64,000 bases of DNA from Thysanoteuthis rhombus (GCA_963457665.1 OY735212.1:53263338-53327337), one strand, 5' to 3'. Shown: positions 45,362-57,550, numbered from the stretch's first letter. Notes: generated by a model not told the origin, from the letters alone. A program made the numbers and translations.

Positions 45362-45420
45362 GCCATCTTGGTGTCACTCCCCATAGTGACATCCGCCCTA
45401 AACCGTTTGGTCCGCCACTG
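45362..45420 (-). mobile_element. hAT-like terminal fragment
   Basis: The minus strand starts CAGTGGCGGACCAAACGG and continues GGGCGGATGTCACTATGGGG. This resembles the CAGTGGCG-started fragment at 34873 and the MITE end at 13425. Confidence 0.5.
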
Positions 45421-45920
45421 TATATTGGTAGACCTTGATAAGTGCAATTAATTAGTTCCAAAATGTGTCTGTATTGTTCAGAACCGCGCTACTCAAGGTC
45501 TCATCAGAATCTAAACAGTTTTTTTCAACTTTTACATAGTTTCATTTGTTTGTACAGCAATACTTAAACGGTACTACACGAAAACACATACTAATCACAA
45601 CCGCACTATTAAAGATATTGCTGAATATATCATATGAGTATGTGTTTCAAACAGCTGTTACTATATGAAATATGTATATAAACTTATGTCAATGTGTGTG
45701 TATATGTATCTGTATATGAAGGCATGTGTTAATCTGTGTTCGTGTAAATATTTACATTTGCATTTGTGTATAACACATACATACACGGGGTGGGGTATGG
45801 AACACCTGAGGATCAATAATCACTCGACGTACACTCACTGGCTTGGCTTCCATAATTATTTACATACTTGGCTCATTTTCCTGTTCCTGTTTAATGTTCT
45901 CTCCATTATTAATATTAACT

Positions 45921-46020
45921 GTCAACCAAAACTGTCAACTTAAACTGTCAACACAGGTTTCTCCGATTTTCAAGTTGGTCTATCTGTTTGGCTGGGTGGC
46001 TATATATGGATGGTGCACGA
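45921..46020 (+). repeat. Rep-A head fragment
   Basis: GTCAACCAAAACTGTCAACT, ACAGGTTTCTCCGATTTTCA, TTGGTCTATCTGTTTGGCTG and GGTGCACGATTGGA correspond to the first ~100 bp of Rep-A. The rest is missing. Confidence 0.7.
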
Positions 46021-46360
46021 TTGGATAGGATTTGTCCGACATTATAATAATGGAGGAAAGAGACAATGTGGAAACCAAGTTTTCAAAAATAATTTAGTAT
46101 TCATTGTTCCGCTATGGCAGATTTGATGAACAAAGAGAGACGTGAACCCCCCCTCCAAAAAAAAAAGAGAAAAAGGGGGCAGAAAGGAAAAGTCTTTGAG
46201 ATAGGTGGATGTGATTTTATATGTGGGGAGAGAGTTTGTCTCTGCCTGTGGGTGATGAGATGAAGGAATTTGGTAGATTTATGGTCATCGCCTGAAGAGG
46301 ATAAGGGTTGCATGTGTATAGGTGCGTGTAAAGGGATGAATGTGTCATTTGAATATTAAC

Positions 46361-46510
46361 TCTGTGTGTGTGTGTGTGCGTATGTGTGTGCATGTGTGTG
46401 CGTGTGTGTATGTGTGTGTGTGAGTGTTTGTGTGTGTGTGTGTGTGTGTGTGCGCGTATGTGTGTGTGTGTGTGTGTGTGTGCGCGTATGTGTGTGTGTG
46501 TGTGTGTGTA
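46361..46510. repeat. (TG)n complex microsatellite
   Basis: (TG)n with regularly placed GCGCGTA and GTATG variants. A 41-bp higher-order unit (TGTGCGCGTATGTG...) appears twice at about 46448-46490. Cys/Val frames here are artefacts. Confidence 0.95.
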
Positions 46511-46574
46511 TTTTACTAGTGGGCGTGTTGATGGTTACAATTCCGCCTCTGGCTAATGATGTATGTATGTTGCC

Positions 46575-46868
46575 TAAATAGAACTAGAGAAATGAAAATT
46601 TTAACAGTTAATTCCTTATTTTGCCTGAGAGAGAAAAACTTTTTTTGACCCCCCTCCAATAAGTTTTTTAGATCATGGCGGGGGATATAGATTGGCGATG
46701 AAAGTTTTTATTAAACCTCTTCGTTCGTGCTCGGTAGCATTCACGCAGCGTTTTTTTTTTTCAAATTGGGACTTATCTAGTAACCATTGCCCGACAAAAG
46801 ACGGGAAACACGACATACTATCAAAAGATGTTGATTGCATGACGGTCTCTATTGAGAGACTATCAGTT
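46575..46868 (+). repeat. Rep-A diverged copy
   Basis: AACTAGAGAAATGAAAATTT, TTAATTCCTTATTTTGCCTG, GGTAGCATTCACGC, CCATTGCCCGACAAAAGACG, CTATCAAAAGATGTTGATTG and TATTGAGAGACTATCAG follow the Rep-A order at reduced identity. Confidence 0.7.
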
Positions 46869-46946
46869 CTGGTGGTGGCGGTGGTGGTGGTAGTTGTAGT
46901 AGTATGATGATGATAATAATGATAATTTGTGTGTGCAATAAATAGT

Positions 46947-46998
46947 ACATGTAATCATCATCATCATTACCACCACCATTACCACCACCACCATTACC

Positions 46999-47032
<34 letters not shown>

Positions 47033-47062
47033 TCATAGTCGTCGTCGTCGTCGTCGTCGTTG
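46947..47062. repeat. compound trinucleotide array (CAT/CAC/GTC)
   Basis: (CAT)n and (CAC)n alternate, then (CAT)n, then (GTC)n with GTT variants. It gives the poly-His, poly-Asp and Gly-rich frames, which are artefacts. Confidence 0.95.
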
Positions 47063-47262
47063 TTGTCGTGGTCGCCGGATATTCTCCTTATTTTTATCAT
47101 TACAGTTGGCTGCGCCATAGCTTGTTGTTAAGATATTCTCCCCTTGCTATAGTGATATTTACAAGGCTTAGCCTAGTAAGGTACAAGGCTCAACAGCTGA
47201 CTTATTGGAATAAAGTGAATGCATTGTATCAGTTTTGGAGAAGGCCTATCGGATTTGCTCAC

Positions 47263-47300
47263 ACCAAGGGTGGCCTAACGGATAACAGCACGGAGAATGG
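47263..47300 (+). mobile_element. possible tRNA-like head fragment
   Basis: GGGTGGCCTAACGGATAACA matches the D-arm/A-box region of tRNA-Arg-type sequences (GTGGCCTAATGGATAAG). No anticodon or T arm follows, so this is at most a relic. Confidence 0.3.
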
Positions 47301-47406
47301 ATTCAGCATTCACTTTGTCCAAATGTCCTCTGGAAAAGCATAACATAAGGAGGATTTTTCTTAAATAAAGATCTGTGCATAAGTGTGTGTCTTTGGGGTG
47401 TGTGCA

Positions 47407-47408
<2 letters not shown>

Positions 47409-47493
<85 letters not shown>

Positions 47494-47497
47494 CACA
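47409..47497. repeat. (CT)n then (CA)n microsatellite
   Basis: About 26 CT units followed by about 18 CA units with one CAAA break. Confidence 0.97.
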
Positions 47498-47629
47498 AAT
47501 ATAAATAAGAACTGAATACTCAAGCGTACACAGTGCCAGATTAAGGCATGAGCTTTAAGAGCAGCAGCCATGCGGCCTCCTCCAGCTGGATGTCCTCCAG
47601 TTTTTGAGTGAATGATTGCTCAATCAAAG

Positions 47630-47631
<2 letters not shown>

Positions 47632-47668
<37 letters not shown>
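47632..47668. repeat. (CT)n microsatellite
   Basis: About 18 CT units. Confidence 0.95.
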
Positions 47669-47670
<2 letters not shown>

Positions 47671-47855
47671 ATAAAGTTGAACTTAGTAGACAATATGGAA
47701 ACTCAAAATTAGAAAAATTGATGGTATTTATTTTCGTTAAATGATTCTGAAAACTGTCTATCCCATTCTTAAACGTCAAAAATGAAAAATGATAAAATAG
47801 ACGAAAATAGACAAGAGGTTTGGGATGGAGGAGTGAGGAGGTAATGCATGGTTCT

Positions 47856-47916
47856 TCTCCTTCTTTTTCTTCTTCTTCTTCTTCTTCTTCTTCTTCTTCT
47901 TCTTCTTCTTCTTCTT

Positions 47917-47947
<31 letters not shown>

Positions 47948-47973
47948 TTATTATTATTATTATTATTATTATC
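47856..47973. repeat. (TTC)n then (TTA)n microsatellite
   Basis: About 27 perfect TTC units from 47866 to 47946, then about 9 TTA units. It is a smaller relative of the array at 32 kb. Confidence 0.97.
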
Positions 47974-47999
47974 ATTGTCTCTTATCTCTTACAGGCAAA

Positions 48000-48870
48000 A
48001 TGGGATTGTTATTTTGGTGTCATTGTTCAGGATAGTTGTACATGAGAGTGGAAAAAGAGAGAAGTCTTTTTGTGTGCATATGCTGTTGAATTTACTGGCT
48101 GTCTTATTAAGAAAAAAATATGTGTGTATAATAGCGTATGTTAATGTGTGATATGTGTTGATGATTCGTGTGTTATTTTCAGTGGTTCGAGAAGATGAAC
48201 ATTGGTATTTTGTTGTGTGAATATCGTTCTGTCGGCTATTGTCACTTATAAAAACGATTCTATGCGTACTGGATTTAATTGACTAAAATAATTCTCTGTC
48301 AGAGTTGACAAGACATCTGGTTCGGTTTAGATCCTTGGGTATATATATATATATGACGCCCGTCTTATGTATTACTTTGATGACAAAAATTAACGTGTTA
48401 GTTTGTATTGTAAAAAAAAGGCTATTGAGAGGATCGAATTGGCACCTATTGAGCCATGGTTGTATTTTGTTTTGAAACATCTCTCACCGTCAAGATATGA
48501 ATGCAGAGTTTTTTTCTGAGTATTTTCAAATTATCAAAAGAAATATATAACTCACTCAGAAATAATGATATGAATTTTATTATATAAACATAATATAACA
48601 ATAATGATAATGGTGAGGGAAAATGAACTCATCAATTATGCAATTAGCAAATGCATCAAGTTAACCCAAGATGAATGAAAAAAGATAGATATGAATAGGA
48701 GGGGAGGGTGGTACACGGGAAACTATGTAAATAACGAAGAGTCGGCCATGCAATCAATCGTATACACACAAACAAGAATCTGTTTCAGAAAATTAAAAAA
48801 AAAAAAGATTCGCCAGGAATTGAGGTTTAAAAGGATCACCCAATCTAGGCCAGAAGATCAAATCTATCGT
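48000..48870. other. no recognised gene
   Basis: AT-rich with a short (TA)n at 48341-48354. From about 48690 the sequence begins to resemble LINE-derived DNA (see next entry). Confidence 0.4.
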
Positions 48871-48879
48871 CAACGAGAA

Positions 48880-49115
48880 GAAAATTTTCCAGCGGATTTT
48901 GCTGTTCTAGTAGATCAAAGAATAGAATTGAAAAGAATGAAAAACCAAACAAACCCCGAGACGTCGCAAGAGAATTGAAAGAATCGTGGAACATGAAAGT
49001 GACTGTTGTGCCAATCGTTATTGGGACACTTGGAACAGTCCCCAAATGCCTAGTAAAATGGCCAGAAAAACTGGAAATCCGATGCAGAATCGAAACCACC
49101 CAGACGAAAGCAATG
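48880..49115 (+). pseudogene. non-LTR retrotransposon C-terminal remnant (DVAVP/GALGT type)
   Basis: The first frame ends with DFAVLVDQRIELKRMKNQ; after a frameshift near 48975 the next reads KESWNMKVTVVPIVIGTLGT and VPKCLVKWPEKLEIRCRIET. This matches the tail at 61.56-61.84 kb (DVAVPADHRVNRKESEK, SVWNMKVRVVSVITGAL, VRLEKYGYRGRLETIQ). The family places this after a CCHC finger near the end of ORF2, in a region that looks like the nuclease domain of R2-like LINEs. The exact clade is uncertain. Confidence 0.75.
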
Positions 49116-49140
49116 AAAGAAAAAAACAAAAAAAAAAAAA

Positions 49141-49430
49141 CAGGTCTGGTTAAACAGCCAATCAAAACTGTCACGTGACCACTGTCCTGTGGCAGCCTGG
49201 TGTGTTGGGGTGATTTACTACTCTCTCTCTATAACCTATTGTGGAGGGGCGTTCAAAATACCAAAGAATGTTTCCTCTAGACAGAAGAAGTAAACATGTA
49301 AATTCTCAGCCCTTTAGCTCAATTGGTGCGATCTGACACATGAATGTATAGTCATCTAACCAAACCAAATTGAGAACTGAAGAAGCATAGGTTGACTGCT
49401 TTGATGACAGTTTTGGTTGACGGTTTCTAA
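49141..49430 (-). repeat. Rep-A copy with internal deletion
   Basis: In minus orientation: CAGGTCTGGTTAAACAGCCA, CTGTCACGTGACCACTGTC, then a jump to TTCTCAGCCCTTTAGCTCAA and TTGGTGCGATCTGACACATG. It ends GACAGTTTTGGTTGACGGTT. Its TAGCTCAATTGG is the closest match to a pol III A box among the Rep-A copies. It directly follows a LINE remnant. Confidence 0.85.
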
Positions 49431-50170
49431 TAGCTAAATTACTAAAAAAAGGTGTTGGAGTATTGGAGGGGGCACAGAAAATGGAATCAGTGGACTGAGT
49501 TCGAAATTCAGCTGAGGCTATTTGTGTTCACTTCACACGAATATCCTTGGGACAGGTCTGGATATTTCCCTTTAAACATTCTATTCCATCACCAGATATA
49601 TTTACGAAAATTTCTCTCATGGATATTTACTTAGGGTAACTTCATTTGGTATGATTCCAAGTATAAGAATGAAGGGTAGGAAGATCGAGCAATGCTTCAT
49701 GTTCTGGTACTTCGGCAGAGTAGCCTTTTCCACTGATTTTTTGGCTGATTTTCTACAAGAACAATTCATACAAACGGGTACATGGGTCTGTTGCACATTT
49801 CAGAATAGATCACTATACCCCACCTTGTCGTGCTTATTTTTGTTTGAGCCACCATTATTGTTTGTTTCTGTTGAAATATCTTGGGATGTTTATTCAGAAT
49901 AGACCCCCGCCTGTCTCTAGATTTCTGGTCATTTCAAACAAGATCAATTCATACAAATTTATTCATTATAAATATTAGTTTCATCTGATGTCTTGATGGT
50001 GATCTACCAAATGCTATCCTCGTCACTAATCAGTCAGTCAATCATTTTTTTGATGGGTTCTCCATTGACAATTATCTCGCTTCTTAGCTTGCCGTCACAT
50101 TTATTCATCGGAATTTGTACTTGCGTGTGCTTACGACTAATCGATGAAGTTAACTGAATGATTTTACCCT
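49430..50170. other. no recognised gene
   Basis: Two open frames of 60-83 codons have no known domain. Confidence 0.4.
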
Positions 50171-50174
50171 AAAA

Positions 50175-50335
50175 TCAGTGATGGAAATGGGTTTCGGGAA
50201 CTAAAGAATGTTTCTATTAGTAGATAATACGAAAAAATCTAGAAATTGAGAAGTAAGTAATGATAACACCACGTACTCACCCCCCCCCCCCATTTCCACC
50301 ACCTCTCAAGATTGTTATTGTATTCTCCACCGACA
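50175..50335 (+). repeat. second copy of the 44.4-kb repeat
   Basis: See 44360-44545. The block order is the same, and a C12 run at 50279-50290 replaces the CCCCACC segment. Confidence 0.65.
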
Positions 50336-50499
50336 TGATCAGATAATGTCTAGCCAGTGAGAGTTTTTCAAATTGCTCGGAACTTGCTATTTTTCATTTA
50401 TCTGCGATTTTTTAAAAATTATTATTTCATTGACCAAGAAAATTAAAAAGTCATTAATACAAGTGAAAACGACGGGAGGAAAGCATAAACACTAATAAC

Positions 50500-50640
50500 A
50501 TTACTCATACACACACACACATTGAGACTTCACTCATGAACACAAAATAAGTTCACTCGCACACACACATACAATATCACTTACACAAACATGAACAGAT
50601 GAACACACACGTACGCACTCAAACACTAACCATTCAACGT
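50500..50640. repeat. scattered CA-rich low-complexity DNA
   Basis: Short ACACAC runs are interspersed with ACTCAT and GAACAC; probably a decayed CA array. Confidence 0.8.
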
Positions 50641-50931
50641 TACTTTGATAAAACTTCATCAACAAGAGCCATTATATCAAAGAATTTTCTTATCTGTGTC
50701 TTGAACAATTCCTTGTCAGTCAGATGGTAGAAAGCAATAAATAATATACCTTACAATACCCACACGCCAGAAGGTCACTTCAAAAATTAACAGTATCATA
50801 AATACGTCTGTCTCACTTGACTACCATGTACCAATGGAGACAACACGTCGAAACTAGTCAGCAAATGGACCCAGCAGAGAATAAGATGAAAGAATGAGAA
50901 ATAATGAATTCTTTCACACTGCTGTTTTGTC

Positions 50932-51058
<127 letters not shown>

Positions 51059-51175
51059 ACATTTACAGTGAATTAAATGTCCCATTTACTGTTAGAATCC
51101 TATCTGTTTCATCCGTTGGAATCCTCAGAATGGGTGGATATTTGACTCGAATTAAAAAATTTGAAATGTATATAG

Positions 51176-51284
<109 letters not shown>

Positions 51285-51289
51285 TATCT

Positions 51290-52080
51290 GATATATCGAC
51301 AAGGGCACCTGTCACACGGTGATAGTTATAAAGGTAACGACTTATAAAATTAGATTTGCTTTGTTTTTTTTTTTTCTTTGACATTGACAGTATTAATCTC
51401 TCACGTAATGCTTATAGGTTTCAAGTTCCTTCTGTTTGAGGCACAGTTTAGAATTAGAAACAAGTCACTCCTACTAAATTCATTCTTTGTTATGAAATCA
51501 AAGATGTTTCTTGAGTAGAATTCTCTGATTTCGACCGAATAATCCTCAATGACTCAGGGTATTTTTGCAAGTTGTATAAACTGGCCGAACCTTATTTGGC
51601 AATCGGTAACAAAAGGAAGTGCTTTAATGTTTATTTGCTGTCGAATTTTTAAAAAGTACGTCATGTTTATTCCATTATTGGTCTCGTTCATATCCTTTCC
51701 ACTTGGTTGCATTTTTCGTTAGTTGACTATTTGGATTTAATTGAACCGTTCAACGCGATTTTTCTTCCTGGGTAGTTAGTATTATTTCTTGATTGCTTAT
51801 ATGTAGAAAAATGTTGAAAATGACTATTATCCCCTTCTGGGGTTTGTTTTTGTGACCAGAAGAGCGTTTTTTTCTCTAATTTATCCATATACTGAATCTA
51901 TAAATTTCTATTCACATAAATATTACATCTGCAAAACAACGACATATAGATCTTAATGTGTACTTAAACTAGCGTTAAACAGACAAAAAAAATCCTAAGA
52001 CTAACGATTGTACCTTATCTAGATGAGAAAGGCGACATCATTGCATGTCAGTGGAAAATGTACAAGTGGTCATCAAAAAT
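51290..52080. other. no recognised gene
   Basis: About 0.8 kb of mixed AT-rich DNA with no repeat shared elsewhere in the window. Confidence 0.4.
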
Positions 52081-52089
52081 AAGGCACGA

Positions 52090-52208
52090 TCACATAAGAT
52101 GACAACACATAAGGTGGCATAATATGACATAACATGATATTAGATGACACCAGATGACGCGACATGATATAATATGATATTAGATGACGCAACATGACAC
52201 GACATGAT
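52090..52208. repeat. degenerate short tandem repeat (ACATGATA-type)
   Basis: GATGACA, ACATGATAT and TAGATGACRC units recur about ten times in slightly shifting registers. It looks like an aged minisatellite of ~10-bp units. Confidence 0.7.
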
Positions 52209-52209
52209 A

Positions 52210-52850
52210 GGTCAATTACAAAATATCAATCTTCTGATCACAAAAGCACAATTTAAAGGGAATGATATCCACTTTCTGTACTTTTTTGACATAATCAATC
52301 AGAAATAACACTTATTACTCAGGAACCCAAAACAGTGTAAAACATTGCACAGTATTACATCCAAGCATATTCTACGAGTTAGTTGAACAAACCATTCTCA
52401 ACGTGTCTGTTTTCATCAGTAGGGTTTGCCCGATGAGTTTTTCGGCCTTTCTCACCTACTACAGGCCACCATTGATTTGATAAATATCGAGGGAAATCTG
52501 AGATGAGTGTCATTATTACTATTCTCTCCAATTTGTTGCTTATCTGCTTAAGTTATCTTATTATCATACCTGAATATATACGAAAGGTTTTCCGGACAAG
52601 TATTCTCGCCATGGTTGATTTTATCACAACGTTTCGGTCGATGTGTTTTTCGGGCTCCTCATTGTCTGAAATTCTTTGAAGAGTCTTGGTTCTTTCCACA
52701 TGGTTGCTTTCTTAACATGTTTCCTCGTCGATAAAAAATATTCATTTAGTTCTTGCATAAAATTGCTTCAGCGAAGCAGGAGAGAGGTGTAGAAAACGTA
52801 AAGTCAGCAAAACCATAACTATTTACAAGTTGGTATCGGAAAGTCTCCGG
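52210..52850. other. no recognised gene; short SINE-like motif
   Basis: CACAACGTTTCGGTCGATG at about 52626-52644 resembles the AACGTTTCGGCCGTTG body motif of SINE family 1 in reverse orientation, but no promoter boxes are nearby. Confidence 0.35.
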
Positions 52851-52949
52851 ACTCCAAAGTTAATGGTTCGCAGTTGACGCTTATTGTTACCCAACATATT
52901 GAGTCAGTCTACCAATTGGCTTCGTGCCATCTACTCGCGTTCCTTTATA

Positions 52950-53175
52950 ATGCAAGGGTTTGTGACACTGTATTAGAACATCTTTGCAATCGGGATCAAA
53001 TTTTGCGTGAAGCTCAGCAAATCTACTACTGAGCCCCTACAAATGCCTTGTCGGGATTAGGCGAACATTCTTTAGGTAGAAGGCAGGTTTTTGAATGGCA
53101 CACATGTTTCAAGGTCGGTCGACAGTCAGTGAAACTTTGCTACGAATCACCCAGTGTCTTTTTTGTCCGTCTATT
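52950..53175 (+). pseudogene. mariner transposase N-terminal remnant
   Basis: One frame reads GEHSLGRRQVFEWHTCFKVG and RQSV at about 53065-53140. This matches the end of the helix-turn-helix region of mariner transposases (YG...LSR.QVFEWF.RFK.GRESVED). Upstream, LREAQQIYY and nearby residues fit the preceding helix loosely. Stops break the frame, and the catalytic domain is not recognisable downstream. Confidence 0.65.
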
Positions 53176-53439
53176 CGTCATCACATAACTCAAGGACAGA
53201 TAGGGCTATGGCCACCAAAGTTTCTGGGTTTACTAATGGCACTACTGAGTAAGTTTTAACATGTTTTTAAAAACCCCAGGTTGTTTTTGCCTACTCTGGG
53301 AACTTCTCGATAGCCTTAGTATTTTTTCAATAAATCTCACCTGCGATATCATGGGTTACATAAAGAAACATTTTTTAGTACCTTGTTGTAACGTTCATAA
53401 TAAGGGTTTAGTAAAATCTGTTAGAATGTTGGCCTAGAT

Positions 53440-53770
53440 TCATTCCTGCAATGTCTTACGCAAGTGAATACATACCTTGGCAACATTCGAAGACCCCCAG
53501 TAACAGGAGCGTTGTTTTTCAACGTCTGCTTCTGGTATGCTCCCCTGGGACATAGAATAAACGTCATCGAAAGAGGAATTCAAGTGTAGGAGGATTTCCT
53601 CTTGGTTGGTTAAGAGTATAGCAACCATTGAAGCAGCATATAGGGTGAGAATCGGGGTGGATTTCGTTACAGTTCTGGTGGCAATTATTTCAGTTGGACT
53701 AAATTCCGCCCTACCGGATAGGTTGAATTGCTATTAAAAACAACAACAACAACAAAAAAAAAAGAAAAAA
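53440..53770. other. short unknown frame and A-rich (CAA)n tail
   Basis: A 62-codon minus frame (53440-53628) has mixed polar composition but no known domain. At 53737-53775 an A-rich (CAA)n/poly-A stretch on the plus strand looks like a retroelement tail. Confidence 0.3.
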
Positions 53771-53779
53771 AAAGAATGA

Positions 53780-54590
53780 AATAGATTGACAGACGGAAAT
53801 CAGATAATGTTTGATTTGATTTGATTTTTAAAAGTGATATTTGTGACTTTGAACGATTCTTCTACGATATTGGTAAAAATGACATGTACTTGAATACCGC
53901 TCAAGTTAAACAAAATCAGTCTTCTTTTTACTCTCAAGTACCCAACCCAACCAGCAAAAATGAATTCTCTGCGTTACCCTCACCTCCTCTCTAAAGTTGC
54001 CATAGCTTCTTTTCAATGGTAAGCGACCCGAGAGTGAAAAAAATCACATTTTGCGTGAATTTTCATTGTAAATCTAACTCCAGCCCTAAAAACATTTTGG
54101 GAGAGAATTTCAAAAACTAATAAAGATGATGTTGCCCAGCGCTGTTTATTGCAATGATAGCAGTTTTGTTGCTCTGGAAATGTATAGTCAGTAAAGTCTG
54201 TGATGATGATTCCTTAGTATTCATTTGGACTGTTAGAGGGGATCCAGACCTTGATTTTTTCGGAAGAATGCTGTCAGGATTTTCATTCTCCCAGCCTTGA
54301 CACTAGACTAGACTTGAAAGCTGACCCTGGCGTCGTAGGCAGACCCATTGTCGGTGTATTCCTAGATTATCATATTTATACAGGAAACATTTACAGACTT
54401 CGATATTTTGATGATTGAATTTTAAGTGATGAAAGTATGATTCCTGTTATCTGAGGTTGAATGGAAGAAATGCTGACGACAAGTAGCCGGTCTGTTCGTT
54501 ACAAGTGGGCTTCAGGGACCGCACCGTCAGCCAAAAGAATTAATTAAGAGTGACAAGCGGAGAAGAGATACTATAGAAATATATAAATTC
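53780..54590. other. no recognised gene
   Basis: Mixed composition; nothing recognisable on either strand. Confidence 0.4.
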
Positions 54591-54592
54591 TG

Positions 54593-54594
<2 letters not shown>

Positions 54595-54660
<66 letters not shown>
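54595..54660. repeat. (GA)n microsatellite
   Basis: About 33 GA units, followed by GTGTGTGG and a G9 run. Confidence 0.97.
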
Positions 54661-54662
<2 letters not shown>

Positions 54663-55120
54663 TGTGGGGGGGGGGAGAATGGAAGTGCAACTCCAGAAGT
54701 CTTTAAGAAGAGAGAAAAAATTTTTTTTTTCATGACTGATTCTTTCACATACGAGAGAACTCCCTCGTAGTCAATATTGAGAAATACCAACAACTTCATC
54801 TGCAAGGTTCTTATTCCTAATAGGTTACCCAATCAATTCTTATTACTGGAACACAATATTTTTTATTGATAACTGTGATTAGTTTTTGTCAATGAAATAA
54901 ACTGTCTCCTGAATCCAATCTAAAAGAACCAGAAATTTGAACATTCGAGTGATAGTTTCGTGTAATAATTTCAGAGCAGAGGTAACTCTTTGCCTGTTCC
55001 GAAAAAGACGCTCAAAAGATTTATTACACCCTTCTGATTTGAATTTAGGATGCATGATAGAACAGAATTGATTTTCAAGACAAAACAGTTGATAAAATGA
55101 ATTAGAACGACAGAATATAC

Positions 55121-55292
55121 TTCTGGTTAGTCACTCAGTAGAAACTGACACATTTCCTACGTCTTTTGGCAGTATACCCTGTTTGGAGTAATCAATAAAA
55201 ACATTGGAATAAAGGGTGCTCAATGAAAGAGTTACTTCTCTCGCCTTTTGTTGGGCAGTGATCCTTAAAAAGTCCGAATTTTCAAAGAGGAA
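55121..55292 (-). repeat. Rep-A copy, truncated
   Basis: In minus orientation: TTCTGGTTAGTCACTCAGTA, CTACGTCTTTTGGCAGTATA, TCTCGCCTTTTGTTGGGCAG and AAGTCCGAATTTTCAAAGAG. The remaining ~260 bp are absent. Confidence 0.82.
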
Positions 55293-55656
55293 CTACATCT
55301 TAGTTAATAATTAGATTTTCTGCTGTTTCAAATAGTCAGACAAATGGGTCTCGTTCTGCTGAGTCAGTCCTTTTTATATTAGTCACTTCTTTTTTTGACT
55401 CAGTTCAAATTCTGAGAGTTTCTCTCCAATTCGTTCTAATATCAAAAGTCAGGCAATGATGGGATCTTCAATTGCAGACATGATCTGGTTACTAAACCTG
55501 TTCCTACCACAGGAAGGTTCTGGGAATAAAGTAGTGAGCATAAAAAAATCATTTCCAATGCCATGCAATGAAGTAAAGAAATGAATAAGCCACTGAGATT
55601 CGACGAATCTGAAGAGAAACGGAGATAGATAAATTAAGCACCCAATACCTCCCCAC

Positions 55657-55658
<2 letters not shown>

Positions 55659-55717
<59 letters not shown>
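55659..55717. repeat. (TA)n microsatellite
   Basis: About 29 TA units. Confidence 0.97.
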
Positions 55718-55719
<2 letters not shown>

Positions 55720-55721
<2 letters not shown>

Positions 55722-56420
55722 TAATTGGCCCGTTGCTTGACACAGTTAATGGTTGAATTTTGATATGAAATTTCCAAATATCATGAAAAAATAGACACAA
55801 AAACATTTTATATCGGTCAAGATCGGAAGGTTAGATCGGATTCTGTTTAAAAAAAAAATTAAAATTGGAACACCAAGAATTGGGTCGAAGTGCGTTTAAT
55901 TAGACGAATCAAAGTATAACAGACTCAATTCTGGTGGCAAAATCTATATGTGTTGAGAGATGATAAAAATTCTACCCACGCTCAAACGTGTGGGAAGTTA
56001 GGTTAACGTCTGGTGGCGCTCCTTCAAATATGGTACTGGACTTTTACATCATTTGAACGGTAACTTGAATAGTCAAAGTTATGAAAAAACCCTGATCCTA
56101 TGTATACATTGATCGGTGTTGAAGCCCAAGTGAAAGTTACGGTTTGGATTGCTAGATGGGCACCACACAATTCCCTCATCCTCACACACAGAGACATGCA
56201 CGCACGCACTCATCCAAACTCATTGTTCCAGTTCGTACATGGACGAATTTTCCCGAACAAAATAGTTTTAAAATGTCTCTGGTATTAGTGGATAGATAAT
56301 GAGTGGAAGTTCTCTCCTTATTACACTTGTCTCTATGTCGTTAGCGTGCATTCATAAAAGAGATACTTTTTGTGATACAGAAAAAAGATTTTGAGGTCAG
56401 GACTAACATCAAATATTCAA
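55720..56420. other. no recognised gene
   Basis: Opposed frames of about 60 codons at 56.0-56.3 kb overlap and show no domain. Confidence 0.4.
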
Positions 56421-56429
56421 CAATACTCA

Positions 56430-57330
56430 GGATGAAATCTTTCCAAATCATTGATGCTTCACAGAAGTTTTACAGTGATGCTGTCCAACAGAGAGCAACA
56501 GTTTTTAGATGAACCAAGCATCTTAAAAAATGTTGAGAAGACCTCAAAGATAGGCAAAGGGAGAGAAGAACGCCCACCTTGACAAAGGAAGGAAGTGGTA
56601 CAATTCCATAAACTTGTGGAAAAGAATGTCGAATCATTATTGATGCAGTAGTTACTGATGTTGGGATATCACATGTTTTGGCATTTAAAGTTTTAAGTGA
56701 ACCTTGGTCTCAGTAAACATTGGGTTCGATGAATGTCAAAAGCGTTGCATTAAGATCAGCTTTTGATCAAGATCGAAGTAGATGTAAACGATTTGATGGA
56801 ACGAATCGAAATTGGAGACAAGTCTTCGGTCAAATAAAAAAAACAATGGCTTTCGAGGAGATCTGCTGGTCCAGTCACAATTAAGGCAGAGATCAGCTCA
56901 GAAGGTGATGGAGACATTCCAAAGGAATGGTAATAATCAGGTTGGAGGAGCTTATTATGAAGGAGTTTTAAGAAAATGGAAAACTGCATTGGCAAGAAAA
57001 TAGCGAGATAAGTTGCACCGAGGAATTTTCCCCTTGCACCAACCCATTTTTTTGTGAGAAGCAAGGGTTACCTTACGAGAATTCCGTTTGAAAACCTTAC
57101 TTTCTCAACCCTCTACCATATTATCCCTTCAGATCATTTCTTATTGCCCAAACTCCAAGAAATGCGATCTGAATCCCTCGATCTGAGTCCTTCGACAATA
57201 CCCAGACTGTTGTTTTGACATGGTGTAAATCGATGAGCGCTTACTTCTTCAGTGGAGGGTCAGAGAAAGATGGAAATACTGCCTTCAGAAGTGGGAATCA
57301 GTAGAATCACAGTTGTTCTGATGAACTTCA
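56430..57330 (+). pseudogene. mariner-family transposase remnant
   Basis: Broken frames read in mariner order. First is an IIDAVVTDVGISHVLAFKVL-like helix region, then a stretch with GNNQVGGAYYEGVLRKWKTA followed by LARK (56.93-57.0 kb). Next is GIFPLHQ in place of the usual ILHHDNAPAH. Then comes a SDHFLLPKLQEM-like segment (from about 57140), where APSDYFLFPKLK is expected. A final RERWKYCLQKWE corresponds to the C-terminal RW.KCI block. Several stops and frameshifts make it dead. The second catalytic D cannot be confirmed because of the frame break. Confidence 0.7.
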
Positions 57331-57468
57331 ATACGACTCAGAAGCTATAGTCATAGTGTTTTCGGTGATTAACTTTGGTAACAATCGTACAACACCTTTC
57401 CACTTCTCAGCAAACAATTAACATAATGAATTAACAATGTGTTGAATAAGTTTTCTTGAATTAGGCCA

Positions 57469-57471
<3 letters not shown>

Positions 57472-57521
<50 letters not shown>

Positions 57522-57550
57522 TATATGTATGTGTGTGTGTGTGTGTGTGT
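57472..57550. repeat. (TA)n then (TG)n microsatellite
   Basis: About 20 TA units, a TATATATGTATG transition, then about 9 TG units. Confidence 0.96.

Noticed and set aside
46368..47118. Cys/Val, His-rich and Asp/Gly-rich frames
   Set aside because: Products of TG and CAT/CAC/GTC arrays.
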